Notes under the pieces: generated by a model
What the model saw: only the letters and a program-made list of their open reading frames with translations
What the model was told of the DNA's origin: nothing
Database searches by the model: none
Shown here: piece after piece, positions 6,696-13,566 of the stretch
How positions within the stretch are numbered: position 1 is the stretch's first letter
Layout: each line of letters starts with the position of its first letter
Program-made: the position numbers and the translations under genes
From: JAFGHJ01 sp964418485
Lineage (GTDB): Bacteria > Hydrothermota > UBA3072
Assembly: GCA_964418485.1 (NCBI GenBank)
Contig: CAYQMH010000044.1
Location: 1 to 18,261, forward strand
DNA length: 18,261 bases
Reading direction: 5' to 3'

Positions 6696-6717
6696 GATGA
6701 AATATCGGTTTTACACA

Positions 6718-7329
6718 TTAGGAATGTAATTGTTCTCGCAACACTTCTATAATGGTCTGTATTTCAAAACCCCGGCGTTTAAGATATTGAAATATTTTTT
6801 TCTTTGAATCTTTCTTTTTTTCGTATTTTCTTGCCGCTTTTTCAAAGGCCTTGAGCAGGTTTGCCTTCTCGTCGACGGACTCGAGTAAGCTGTCTATTTC
6901 GTTTTCCTCGATTCCTTTATCATTTAATTCCATTTTAAGAGCAAAGTTGCCTTTCGGATTATTTTTATTTCTGTCTTTTATCCAGGAGCTTGCAAATCTA
7001 TGATTGTCAATTAAATTTGCTTTCTCAAAATCGGCTAATACTTTTTTTGCCACTTCTTCCCGGAATCCTTTTTGGGTGAGATATTCTTCTATCTCTTTTT
7101 TGGATCTTTCTCTATATGAGATGTAATTTCTTACTTTTTCTTTTGCGTCTGTTATTTCTTCGTATTTTTTTATTGAAGAGATTTCCGCAAGTGCAATCTC
7201 TTTGTTTTCGTAAAGGTGAAATTTTATTACTGTATCTTTGTATAGGCCTAAGGAAAACTCACCGTCGATATATATGTTGACTCTATTCTTTGTTCTCTTC
7301 TGCTGTTCTATCCTGGTTATCTTTGCCAT
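6718..7329 (-). CDS. recX: RecX regulatory protein
   Basis: 203 residues. RecX binds and modulates RecA filaments in the cytoplasm. The N-terminus is typical of the family (ITRIEQQKRTKNRVNIYIDGEFSLGL). Three-helix repeats follow, with the family pattern RSKKEIEEYLTQKGF, NHRFASSWIKDR and KKKIFQYLKRRGF. The ATG at 7329 lies inside recA and the genes overlap by 47 nt in different frames. No later start would keep the conserved N-terminus. With little Shine-Dalgarno sequence before it, translation is probably coupled to recA. It is the last gene of the long operon. Confidence 0.95.
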   Translation of the reverse strand: MAKITRIEQQKRTKNRVNIYIDGEFSLGLYKDTVIKFHLYENKEIALAEISSIKKYEEITDAKEKVRNYISYRERSKKEIEEYLTQKGFREEVAKKVLADFEKANLIDNHRFASSWIKDRNKNNPKGNFALKMELNDKGIEENEIDSLLESVDEKANLLKAFEKAARKYEKKKDSKKKIFQYLKRRGFEIQTIIEVLREQLHS

Positions 7330-8317
7330 TGCCGATTTTTAGCTCATTTCTTATTTTATTTTCTAATTCCTCAGATATTTTTGGGTTTTCCTGTAGAAAG
7401 AGCTTTACATTTTCTCTTCCCTGTCCGAGAGATGTTTCTCCGTAAGTATACCAGGCCCCGGATTTTTCGATAAGATTTAAAGATTGTCCGAAGTCAATAA
7501 GTTCTCCTTCTTTTGATATACCTGTGCCATACATTATGTCGAATTCTGCTTCTTTAAAGGGAGGAGCAAGTTTGTTTTTTACTATTTTAACTTTTACTCT
7601 TATTCCTATTGATTCGCTTCCCTGTTGCAAAGTACTTATCCGTTTAATATCCATTCTAACAGAAGCGTGGAATTTTAAAGCCAGTCCTCCCGGAGTGGTG
7701 TACGGGTTTCCAAAAGAAATACCGATTTTTTGTCTGACCTGGTTTATAAAAACAGCAGAAGTCGAGGCTTTACTTAAGACCCCTGTCAGTTTTCTTAGAG
7801 CCTGAGACATAAGACGTGCTCTAAGACCCATGTGAGCATCCCCCATTTCTCCCTCTATTTCGGCTTTTGGCACGAGAGCTGCTACCGAATCGATTGTTAT
7901 TAAGTCGACGGCGCCGCTTCTAACCAGCATTTCCGCGATTTCCAGAGCTTCTTCTCCCGTGTCGGGTTGTGATATAAGTAAATCTTCGGTGTTGACTCCG
8001 AGGGCTTGCGCGTATTTTGGATCTAGAGCGTGTTCTACGTCTATAAAGGCAACCGCTCCTCCTCTTTTTTGAGACTCGGCAGCTATATGAAGAGCAAGAG
8101 TTGTTTTTCCAGAAGCTTCCATTCCGTATATTTCGATGGCTCTGCCTCTTGGAATTCCTCCTATTCCCAGTGCGGCATCCAGGGAAAGAGAACCGGTCGG
8201 TATAACGGGAACCTCTATTGTTTTTTTCGCGCCTAACTTCATCAGAGCTCCTTCCCCGTATTGTTTATTTATTTTGCTAATAACTGAATCAATAGCTTTT
8301 TCTTTATCCTTATCCAT
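7283..8317 (-). CDS. recA: RecA recombinase
   Basis: 344 residues, full length. RecA forms filaments on single-stranded DNA for homologous recombination and SOS co-protease activity. Visible: Walker A GMEASGKT (65-72), FIDVEHALDP with the catalytic Glu (about 95), Walker B LITIDS (139-144), and the loop L2 region NQVRQKIGISFGNPYTTPGG (192-211). The C-terminal tail is acidic and polar. The ATG is preceded 8 nt upstream by AGGAGG, which also encodes the last two arginines of the upstream permease. I saw no obvious LexA-type operator near the start, and the gene has no promoter-sized gap of its own; it is probably read as part of the long operon. The 3' end overlaps recX by 47 nt. Confidence 0.98.
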   Translation of the reverse strand: MDKDKEKAIDSVISKINKQYGEGALMKLGAKKTIEVPVIPTGSLSLDAALGIGGIPRGRAIEIYGMEASGKTTLALHIAAESQKRGGAVAFIDVEHALDPKYAQALGVNTEDLLISQPDTGEEALEIAEMLVRSGAVDLITIDSVAALVPKAEIEGEMGDAHMGLRARLMSQALRKLTGVLSKASTSAVFINQVRQKIGISFGNPYTTPGGLALKFHASVRMDIKRISTLQQGSESIGIRVKVKIVKNKLAPPFKEAEFDIMYGTGISKEGELIDFGQSLNLIEKSGAWYTYGETSLGQGRENVKLFLQENPKISEELENKIRNELKIGNGKDNQDRTAEENKE

Positions 8318-8322
8318 AATTA

Positions 8323-9315
8323 TTACCTCCTGAGAAAAAGTATTATAAGCGATATTGGTAGAATTATAAGAAATAGTTTAAACATTAAACTCCCTTTGAT
8401 TTTTGTTCTTCCCCTTGCCCAGATCCAAATTGTTTCCAGGGATCCGAGTATTCCCGCAAGACTACCCACTGCAACCGAGTATAAGATAACGGATTTATCA
8501 TGATTTAATAATGGGAGTATAAAAGAAAGCAGGTTTGACGAGAGTCCAGCCGATCCTATACTACCTACGAAATATATTATCCATTGATTCAACTTAAATT
8601 CAGGTACAGGAGATAGGTAAAAAAGGTAGTAGATTATGAAGGAAACACCGACCGGGATAAAAACCCACCAATTGACGGCTTTTAGGGGGCCTGTGCCCAT
8701 AAAGGTAATGCAGAAAACCCCGCCCAAGATAATTAATCCTATAAGATTTATATTGAAGTTTTTTCCTACGTTGAAGTATCCAAATACAAAAAACAGAAGA
8801 ATTATTGAGAAAATGAGTTCTGTTTTTTTCCATTCTACAGGACTCTTTGTTTCTTTTATAGTTATAGTATTTTTTTCGCAAGTGAAATAAGCTACCATAA
8901 GAAGGACGAAAAGACTTGTTATCCAAAGAGGTAGCATTATTGAGACAAAAGCGGGAAAGCTAAAGATGGGTGCCCCTTTCCCCAGAGCTATTGAAATAAA
9001 AATATTTCTCAAGTTTCCAAAAGGAGTGATTATGCTTCCACTTATAGCTGAAGCAACCAGTAGTGTTAGCGTCTTTTCCTTTTCCTTGAAACGTAGAATC
9101 CAATTTTCGAAACAAGAAATAAGGACGAAAGAAAGAAAAAAAGGCGCCAGAATATGCGATAGAGCAACGAGCATCATTGTAGCTGTTTGTTCATTTCTGC
9201 TTTTGAGTATTTTTTCGCCTAAAAAATCGATTATCTTGGATTTTTTAATTGAAGCAGCCATAAAAGCAAGCATGAGAGTTACAAAAAGATAAGCGATTGG
9301 GGGATGAATGTTCAA
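8323..9315 (-). CDS. ArsB/NhaD-like ion-transporter-superfamily permease
   Basis: 330 residues, almost entirely hydrophobic with about 9-10 membrane spans. The segments SGSIITPFGNLRNIFI (about 93-108) and IWARGRTKIKGSLMFKLF near the C-terminus resemble the substrate-site loops and final helix of the ArsB/NhaD/SLC13 ion-transporter superfamily. It is shorter than typical members (about 400-450 residues), so one repeat may be reduced. The substrate is unknown (an anion or Na+/H+ exchange are the family options). The start is TTG at 9315, overlapping the thpR stop (TTGA), with GGAGG 6 nt before it. It lies 5 nt before recA. Why a permease is built into this operon is not clear. Confidence 0.65.
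   Translation of the reverse strand: MNIHPPIAYLFVTLMLAFMAASIKKSKIIDFLGEKILKSRNEQTATMMLVALSHILAPFFLSFVLISCFENWILRFKEKEKTLTLLVASAISGSIITPFGNLRNIFISIALGKGAPIFSFPAFVSIMLPLWITSLFVLLMVAYFTCEKNTITIKETKSPVEWKKTELIFSIILLFFVFGYFNVGKNFNINLIGLIILGGVFCITFMGTGPLKAVNWWVFIPVGVSFIIYYLFYLSPVPEFKLNQWIIYFVGSIGSAGLSSNLLSFILPLLNHDKSVILYSVAVGSLAGILGSLETIWIWARGRTKIKGSLMFKLFLIILPISLIILFLRR
8326..8331 (-). promoter_or_regulatory. recA ribosome binding site embedded in the permease gene
   Basis: AGGAGG on the minus strand, 8 nt before the recA ATG. It is formed by the last two codons of the permease, directly before that gene's TAA. Confidence 0.85.
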
Positions 9316-9851
9316 GATTCGCCTCCGAGAGGGGAGCTTGAGAGCGTTTCATATATGGCTCCTTTTGGCGTCAGGGTACTTTTGAAAAGAGCAACTTCAT
9401 TTACCGGAAAGGGATCAAATGAGAAATCTATGTTTTCAGACAAGCTGTACTTACCGTTTTTAACCCTTGCAAATGTTATGTGCGGAGTGAATTTTCTCAT
9501 TTCTTTTTCGAATCCCAGTTCATGAATCTTCTTTTCCAAAGCTACGAATAAATCGGTTAGGTGCTTAACTCCTTCTTTTACTCCAATCCAGAGAATTCTT
9601 GCTCTTTTTGGGGAAGGAAATGCCCCGATTCCTTTTAAGGAAACCATAAATGGAGAAAATTGTTTTACAGCTTCTTTAATTTTGGCTTCAATATCTATTT
9701 TTTTATCCGTTTCCCCAAGAAACTTTAGAGTAATATGTAGATTTTCTTTTTTTTCCCACCTAACATAGGATGGAGTTTTTAAATCTTCATAAAGAGACGA
9801 AATCAAATTTTTTGCTTCCTCCGGTATAGTTATAGCTGTGAATAGTCTTAT
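9312..9851 (-). CDS. thpR: RNA 2',3'-cyclic phosphodiesterase, apparent AUA start
   Basis: 2H-phosphoesterase family (LigT/ThpR), hydrolysing 2',3'-cyclic phosphate ends on RNA. With the start at 9851 it is 179 residues, the usual length. Both HxTx motifs are present: HITLKF (His39, Thr41) and HITFAR (His123, Thr125). The usual family N-terminus, RLFxAIxxPEE, is encoded by codons from 9848 (RLFTAITIPEEAKNLISS), but no ATG, GTG or TTG precedes it. The only codon in the right place is ATA at 9849-9851, with GGAGG 7 nt upstream and a 4-nt ATAA overlap with the cinA stop. The first conventional start, TTG at 9806, would delete the first beta strand and begin 15 codons late. A sequencing or assembly error turning ATG into ATA is the alternative. 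Confidence 0.9.
   Translation of the reverse strand: MRLFTAITIPEEAKNLISSLYEDLKTPSYVRWEKKENLHITLKFLGETDKKIDIEAKIKEAVKQFSPFMVSLKGIGAFPSPKRARILWIGVKEGVKHLTDLFVALEKKIHELGFEKEMRKFTPHITFARVKNGKYSLSENIDFSFDPFPVNEVALFKSTLTPKGAIYETLSSSPLGGES
9322..9326 (-). promoter_or_regulatory. Ribosome binding site supporting the TTG start of the permease
   Basis: GGAGG on the minus strand followed by CGAATC and then TTG at 9315. The spacing of 6 nt makes the TTG start credible. Confidence 0.75.
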
Positions 9852-10339
9852 TTTATCTCCTCCAGTAAGTTTTTTAACATTTCTAGAACTCTTATTCCAG
9901 CCAAATTTCTTATATCGTTTCTATCACCTTCAAGATGCACCATATTAGTAATTATCTTTTGCGGAATGTCAACTCCCAGAGCGACGGTTCCCACCGGTTT
10001 GTTCCCACCTCCTCCAGTTGGACCCGCAATGCCGGAAGAGGAGAGCCCGATGTCGGTTTTTAGCAATTCTTTTACGCCACGAGCCATTTCCCTGACTGTC
10101 TCACGAGAGACGGCTCCGAATTTCTTTATAGTTTGTGGGGAAACTGAAAGAATCTCCGTTTTTATTTCATTAGAATATGCGATGACTCCACCCTTAAAAT
10201 AGTCGGAACTCCCGGGTACGGAAGTTAAAAAAGAGCCGATCAGTCCGCCGGTGCAGGACTCGGCTACAGATACGGTTAAGTCTTTTTTTCGCAATAAATT
10301 CCCTATATCCTCGAGTAGTTTTCGGAGATTGTTTTGCAT
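9848..10339 (-). CDS. pncC: Nicotinamide-nucleotide amidase (CinA C-terminal domain type)
   Basis: 163 residues. It deamidates nicotinamide mononucleotide to nicotinate mononucleotide in pyridine nucleotide salvage. The protein consists only of the CinA C-terminal domain: VAESCTGG (25-32) containing the active-site serine, YSNEIK (55-60) with the conserved lysine, VSRETVREMA (78-87) and SSGIAGPTGG (101-110). The N-terminal MoCF-like domain of full CinA is absent. The ATG overlaps the pgpA stop by one base (TAATG). Its placement just before recA mirrors the cinA-recA neighbourhood known from many bacteria. Confidence 0.95.
   Translation of the reverse strand: MQNNLRKLLEDIGNLLRKKDLTVSVAESCTGGLIGSFLTSVPGSSDYFKGGVIAYSNEIKTEILSVSPQTIKKFGAVSRETVREMARGVKELLKTDIGLSSSGIAGPTGGGGNKPVGTVALGVDIPQKIITNMVHLEGDRNDIRNLAGIRVLEMLKNLLEEIK
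9859..9863 (-). promoter_or_regulatory. Ribosome binding site pointing to the AUA start of thpR
   Basis: GGAGG on the minus strand, 7 nt before ATA 9851 but over 50 nt before the first conventional start codon at 9806. Confidence 0.7.
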
Positions 10340-10782
10340 TATAAAGACTTTATTGAATGTATGACAAATAGAGATATGCTTGCAAATATTCCTGCCATTA
10401 TATCATCCAGAACGATACCTATTTTTGTTTGTTCGACTTTTTTTATGGGGGGAAGCTTAAAGATGTCGAACAGTCGAAACAAAATAAGTCCGAGGATTAA
10501 TGTCGATGCATCTTTACTATGAAAAGCAAATGTTACAATTGTACCGGTAACTTCATCGAGAGTAAACCAGGAAGGGTCACCGGGAAGGTTCAAAGATAGT
10601 AGTATACTAATTAATAGAACAGAGATAGCAATTATAAAAAAATAGGGAGACGTCCAGGAGGGTAAGAAAAAGAGAATTATTCCTGTAGCAATAGATGACC
10701 ATGTGCCTCCGCCTTTGATTTTTCCGATAAAGAAAAAACTTCCTATAAATTTTTTCCGGAGCGAGATTTTATTTTTTTCCAT
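10339..10782 (-). CDS. pgpA: Phosphatidylglycerophosphatase A
   Basis: 147 residues. It dephosphorylates phosphatidylglycerophosphate to phosphatidylglycerol at the inner membrane. Conserved features: GGGTWSSIAT (24-33), GDPSWFTLDEVTG (68-80) with the acidic metal-site residues, LFRLFDIFKLPPI (101-113) and GIVLDDIMAGI (122-132). Three to four hydrophobic spans are visible. The ATG at 10782 lies within the end of the cheW-like gene (14-nt overlap). It marks the switch from the chemosensory to the housekeeping part of the operon. Confidence 0.93.
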   Translation of the reverse strand: MEKNKISLRKKFIGSFFFIGKIKGGGTWSSIATGIILFFLPSWTSPYFFIIAISVLLISILLSLNLPGDPSWFTLDEVTGTIVTFAFHSKDASTLILGLILFRLFDIFKLPPIKKVEQTKIGIVLDDIMAGIFASISLFVIHSIKSL

Positions 10783-11206
10783 TTTTTTTATTCAGTTTTT
10801 TTACAATGTTCTTTTGTTTTGCTGTAAGAAGATTACCCAATTCTATTTGAAGTAATGTTTTATCCTGAAAGGTTCCAAACCCGGATAGATATGGGAGATT
10901 ATATATCTTACTGGCTTCTATATCTGTTTTGAGTTCATAAATGCCTTTGACTCCCGAGATCAAGAAAGCGCAGTAATCAAAAGCGGCGGGTAGCAGTAAA
11001 ACCTTCTTTTTCGGCGCTTTTAGGTTAAGTATTTCCCAGAGTTTTATAAGTGGGAACGCATTGTTTCTGTATTTAGTCAGACCTCCGATCCATTCTGGAC
11101 TTTTCGGTATTTTTTTTGTTTTTCCTAATTTACTTAAGGATTTGACCTGGTTAATATTAACTCCGAAAAAAATTTTATCCAGGCAGAATACTAGAATTTT
11201 ATTCAA
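10769..11206 (-). CDS. CheW-like coupling protein, short form
   Basis: 145 residues. CheW proteins bridge chemoreceptors and the CheA kinase in the cytoplasm. The pattern fits a single CheW domain: KILVFCLDKIFFGVNINQV, IPKSPEWIGGLTKYRNNAFPLIKL and a final LLQIELGNLL. The WIGGLTKYRNNAFPLIKL segment replaces the usual G-hinge wording FIxGVINLRGxVIPVIDL, so it is divergent. Start is TTG at 11206, overlapping the receptor gene by 8 nt, without a well-spaced Shine-Dalgarno sequence, so translation is probably coupled. It is the second of two CheW-like genes flanking the receptor. Confidence 0.8.
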   Translation of the reverse strand: MNKILVFCLDKIFFGVNINQVKSLSKLGKTKKIPKSPEWIGGLTKYRNNAFPLIKLWEILNLKAPKKKVLLLPAAFDYCAFLISGVKGIYELKTDIEASKIYNLPYLSGFGTFQDKTLLQIELGNLLTAKQKNIVKKLNKKNGKK

Positions 11207-12878
11207 AGTGTATATTAGTGGTTTCCTTAATCTTATCTATTAAAGATATTAAGGTTTGAGCTCTAATTTCGGTGTTTTCCATTGAGGCTACCTGTTCTTC
11301 TGATCCTTTGGAGAGAGAAAGGGCTGCATCTACTTGTTTTTCGTTTAATGAAGATAATTTTCTTGCTAAATTTTTTATCTCGTTTATTGAATTGGAGTTT
11401 TCTTTTAATATTCCGGAAATCTGATCAGCCATGTTCGTGCTCATACCGATTGATTCTGAAATTTCCTTTAAGGCGTCGGCTGTTTTTCGAATAATTGATT
11501 TACTTTCTTCGAATATAGATATTGATTTTTCTGTGGATTCAACTATTGATTTTACGGCTTCACTCATCCTTTTAATATTATCTTTTGTTTTCTCCAAATA
11601 AGAGGCGGAATCGTTTGAAAGTTTACGGATCTCATCTGCAATTACGCTGAACCCCTTGCTTTCAACACCTTCTTTTCTTGTGGCTTCAATGGATGCATTT
11701 AGTGCGAGAAGATTAGTGTCATCTGATATCTGTTCCATTAGTGAATTGAATTCCTTGATTTCTTCAAAAGCCGAGGATAGCTCTTCTAAGCTTTTCGACC
11801 CTTCCTCTATTTTTTGAACAAAAGTGTTGATCTTATTAACCCCTTCTTCTGATTTTTCTTCTCCGGAGTTAGCGAGATCTATTGACTTTTTGGAAGTATT
11901 CACCAGCGTTTTTATCTGCGATTCTATCTCTGAGGAGAGAGAGGAAAGCTCTTCATTGTTTTTTTGTACAGCGTTAACAACCGATGTGCTTTCTTCTTTG
12001 TTGCTAAGTAGTTCCTGAGCAGAATTGTCGATTTGTTTGGTAGAAGAAGAAAGCCTTTTTATATCGCTTAATATTGCCTCGCCTTGGGTACGAACCTTCT
12101 CTGCCGTATCTTTTACTCCCAAAATTAAAGAAATTGTTTTTACCAGTGAAAGGGTAAGGAAGTCATTTATGAGGGCTATTTCATCTCCTGAGACAACATT
12201 TGTTTCAGGAAGAGGTAGAGTTGGGTTGTTTAGTATTTTTTTGATTCTTTCTTGTATAGCACCGATAGGTTCTTTAATCGTTTTGATCAGGATAAAAATT
12301 ATTAAAGAGGGGAAAATAATATAAAGTATGCCTAGCAAAGATTTTGTTAGAATGTATCCGGTAAAAACGGAGAAAATCATCGTAGTTGTGCCCAATAGCA
12401 AAAATTTATCAGTTATGTTTAGCCCTTTGAATTTTGTGTCTTCGAGTGTGCTATAATAAGGAGTAAGTAGAATAAAACCTAAGTGATACATAAAGCTAAA
12501 CTGAATTAATCCTATAGGAATTAGGCAAAAGGAAATTCTAAATATATTGTTAATTGAAGTTAAGTCAAATAAAGAGTTTATGATTAAAGAAAAAAGTAAA
12601 ATAAAGACGCTAAAATTTAAAAAAGCATGTACCCCGGAAACTACAGGCGTATCGTAAAGAATATCTTTTCTTTTACCGGAGATTACTTTTCTCAAGCGTT
12701 TTTCCTGATAAAAATAAAAAAAGCCGGTAAGAACTAAAGACTGTATTAAAAGCGCGGAAAGAACTTTGGTGTAATCGTCCAGAGAAACAGTCCAGCGAAC
12801 ACATGAAAGCAGTATAGGCGTTCCTGTTGCGAAGCTTACCAGAGAAGAGATTAAGGCAAATTTATTTGATAACTTCAT
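11199..12878 (-). CDS. Methyl-accepting chemotaxis protein with six-TM sensor region
   Basis: 559 residues. Six predicted membrane spans (about 8-28, 40-57, 83-104, 113-138, 158-178, 181-199) with only short loops, so there is no periplasmic ligand-binding domain. A HAMP-like linker (about 200-245) leads into a long coiled-coil signalling domain. The hairpin tip ISDDTNLLALNASIEATRKE (384-403) and KGFSVIADEIRKLSNDSA (408-425) closely match the receptor consensus that binds CheW and CheA. It probably senses a membrane-associated or intramembrane signal (lipid state, redox, membrane protein); this is inference. The ATG is preceded by AGGAG with a 7-nt spacer, overlaps the upstream cheW-like gene by 17 nt, and is the only receptor here for the cheR/cheB/cheD products. 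Confidence 0.95.
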   Translation of the reverse strand: MKLSNKFALISSLVSFATGTPILLSCVRWTVSLDDYTKVLSALLIQSLVLTGFFYFYQEKRLRKVISGKRKDILYDTPVVSGVHAFLNFSVFILLFSLIINSLFDLTSINNIFRISFCLIPIGLIQFSFMYHLGFILLTPYYSTLEDTKFKGLNITDKFLLLGTTTMIFSVFTGYILTKSLLGILYIIFPSLIIFILIKTIKEPIGAIQERIKKILNNPTLPLPETNVVSGDEIALINDFLTLSLVKTISLILGVKDTAEKVRTQGEAILSDIKRLSSSTKQIDNSAQELLSNKEESTSVVNAVQKNNEELSSLSSEIESQIKTLVNTSKKSIDLANSGEEKSEEGVNKINTFVQKIEEGSKSLEELSSAFEEIKEFNSLMEQISDDTNLLALNASIEATRKEGVESKGFSVIADEIRKLSNDSASYLEKTKDNIKRMSEAVKSIVESTEKSISIFEESKSIIRKTADALKEISESIGMSTNMADQISGILKENSNSINEIKNLARKLSSLNEKQVDAALSLSKGSEEQVASMENTEIRAQTLISLIDKIKETTNIHFE

Positions 12879-13566
12879 TTATTTTCTCCTTAAATGATTG
12901 GATTTGTTTACCTTTTAATAAACTTTCGGTGTTTATAATGCCCACAACGATTGATTTATAAGAATAGCCACCGGAAAAAAGTTTTGGAGGAAAGATATCA
13001 GGAAGAGGAAGGATTTCGTTTTTCTGGATTTCTAAAATTTCTACAATCTTAGATACCTGAATACCGACAAGTTGCCCCGAAATTTCTACAACTATGACAG
13101 GTATTTTGTTTGTCTTTTTGTTTTCCGTTTCAATTCCGAAAAGTTTTCCGAGGTTTACTACGGGAACGATTAAGTCTCTTATTTCGGCTATTCCGGATAA
13201 AAATTCAGATAGTTGAGGGGTACGGGTTAATTTTATTTCATTTCTAATTTCCTCTACACACAAGAGAGGTATTCCGTAGAACTCATTTCCTACTTTTACG
13301 ATCATAATTTCTTCTCGTTTTGAAATGGTTTTTCTTATCTCGGGTTTCGCTATACTTTCTTTTAGCTTTGTGACTTTAGTTTTTGTTGTTTCTGGTTCTA
13401 TTTTTTCAGTTTCTTTTGACTTTTCGACTTTAGGTTCTGTTATTTTTGTTTCTATTTCTGTTTTTTTCTTTGGCTTTTTTTCATCCTCTACTGGTTCTTT
13501 TTTTTGTGGAGGTTCTTTTGTACGTGATAATATTTTTTTAAAACTTATTTTTTTCTTTTTTTTCAC
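12862..13566 (-). CDS. CheW-like coupling protein with long charged N-terminal linker
   Basis: 234 residues. Residues 1-85 are low-complexity Lys/Glu/Thr/Pro, probably disordered. Residues 86-234 form a CheW domain: IMIVKVGNEFYGIPLLCVEEI, LSGIAEIRDLIVPVVNLGKLFG and SIVVGIINTESLL. Ordinary CheW is about 150-170 residues, so the linker is an addition that could tether the domain to a partner. The start is GTG at 13566, directly after the ATPase stop codon with no gap; GGAG lies about 8 nt before it. The GTG is followed by an A8-G-A7 tract, a slippage-prone sequence. Together with the short CheW it gives the array two unequal adaptors. Confidence 0.9.
   Translation of the reverse strand: MKKKKKISFKKILSRTKEPPQKKEPVEDEKKPKKKTEIETKITEPKVEKSKETEKIEPETTKTKVTKLKESIAKPEIRKTISKREEIMIVKVGNEFYGIPLLCVEEIRNEIKLTRTPQLSEFLSGIAEIRDLIVPVVNLGKLFGIETENKKTNKIPVIVVEISGQLVGIQVSKIVEILEIQKNEILPLPDIFPPKLFSGGYSYKSIVVGIINTESLLKGKQIQSFKEKINEVIK

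Larger units (their letters stand above)
6399..6717. repeat. Repeat-rich gap between recX and birA
   Basis: Apart from the candidate birA promoter, no gene is supported here. The gap holds the inverted CACAAAG-type pair at 6509-6535 and 6671-6695. It also has an ATGTTAGGA stretch (about 6575-6585) shared with 4685-4693, a CCACAAAAATACCACAGG stretch at about 6460-6476, and an AT-rich filler. A 70-codon minus-strand open frame across it is simply the translation of the two repeat arms. Confidence 0.55.

Noticed and set aside
6506..6718. 70-codon minus-strand open frame after recX
   Set aside because: Both ends of the predicted peptide (SPQSHKDTK and PLCLGVLRG) are translations of the two inverted CACAAAG-type repeat arms, so this is repeat sequence and not a gene.
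8318..8420. LexA-type SOS operator before recA
   Set aside because: Reading this stretch I found no convincing CTGT-N8-ACAG or GAAC-N4-GTTC motif; the region is the permease coding sequence.
9804..9806. TTG 9806 as the thpR start
   Set aside because: It would delete the conserved RLFTAITIP strand and has no ribosome binding site at a suitable distance.
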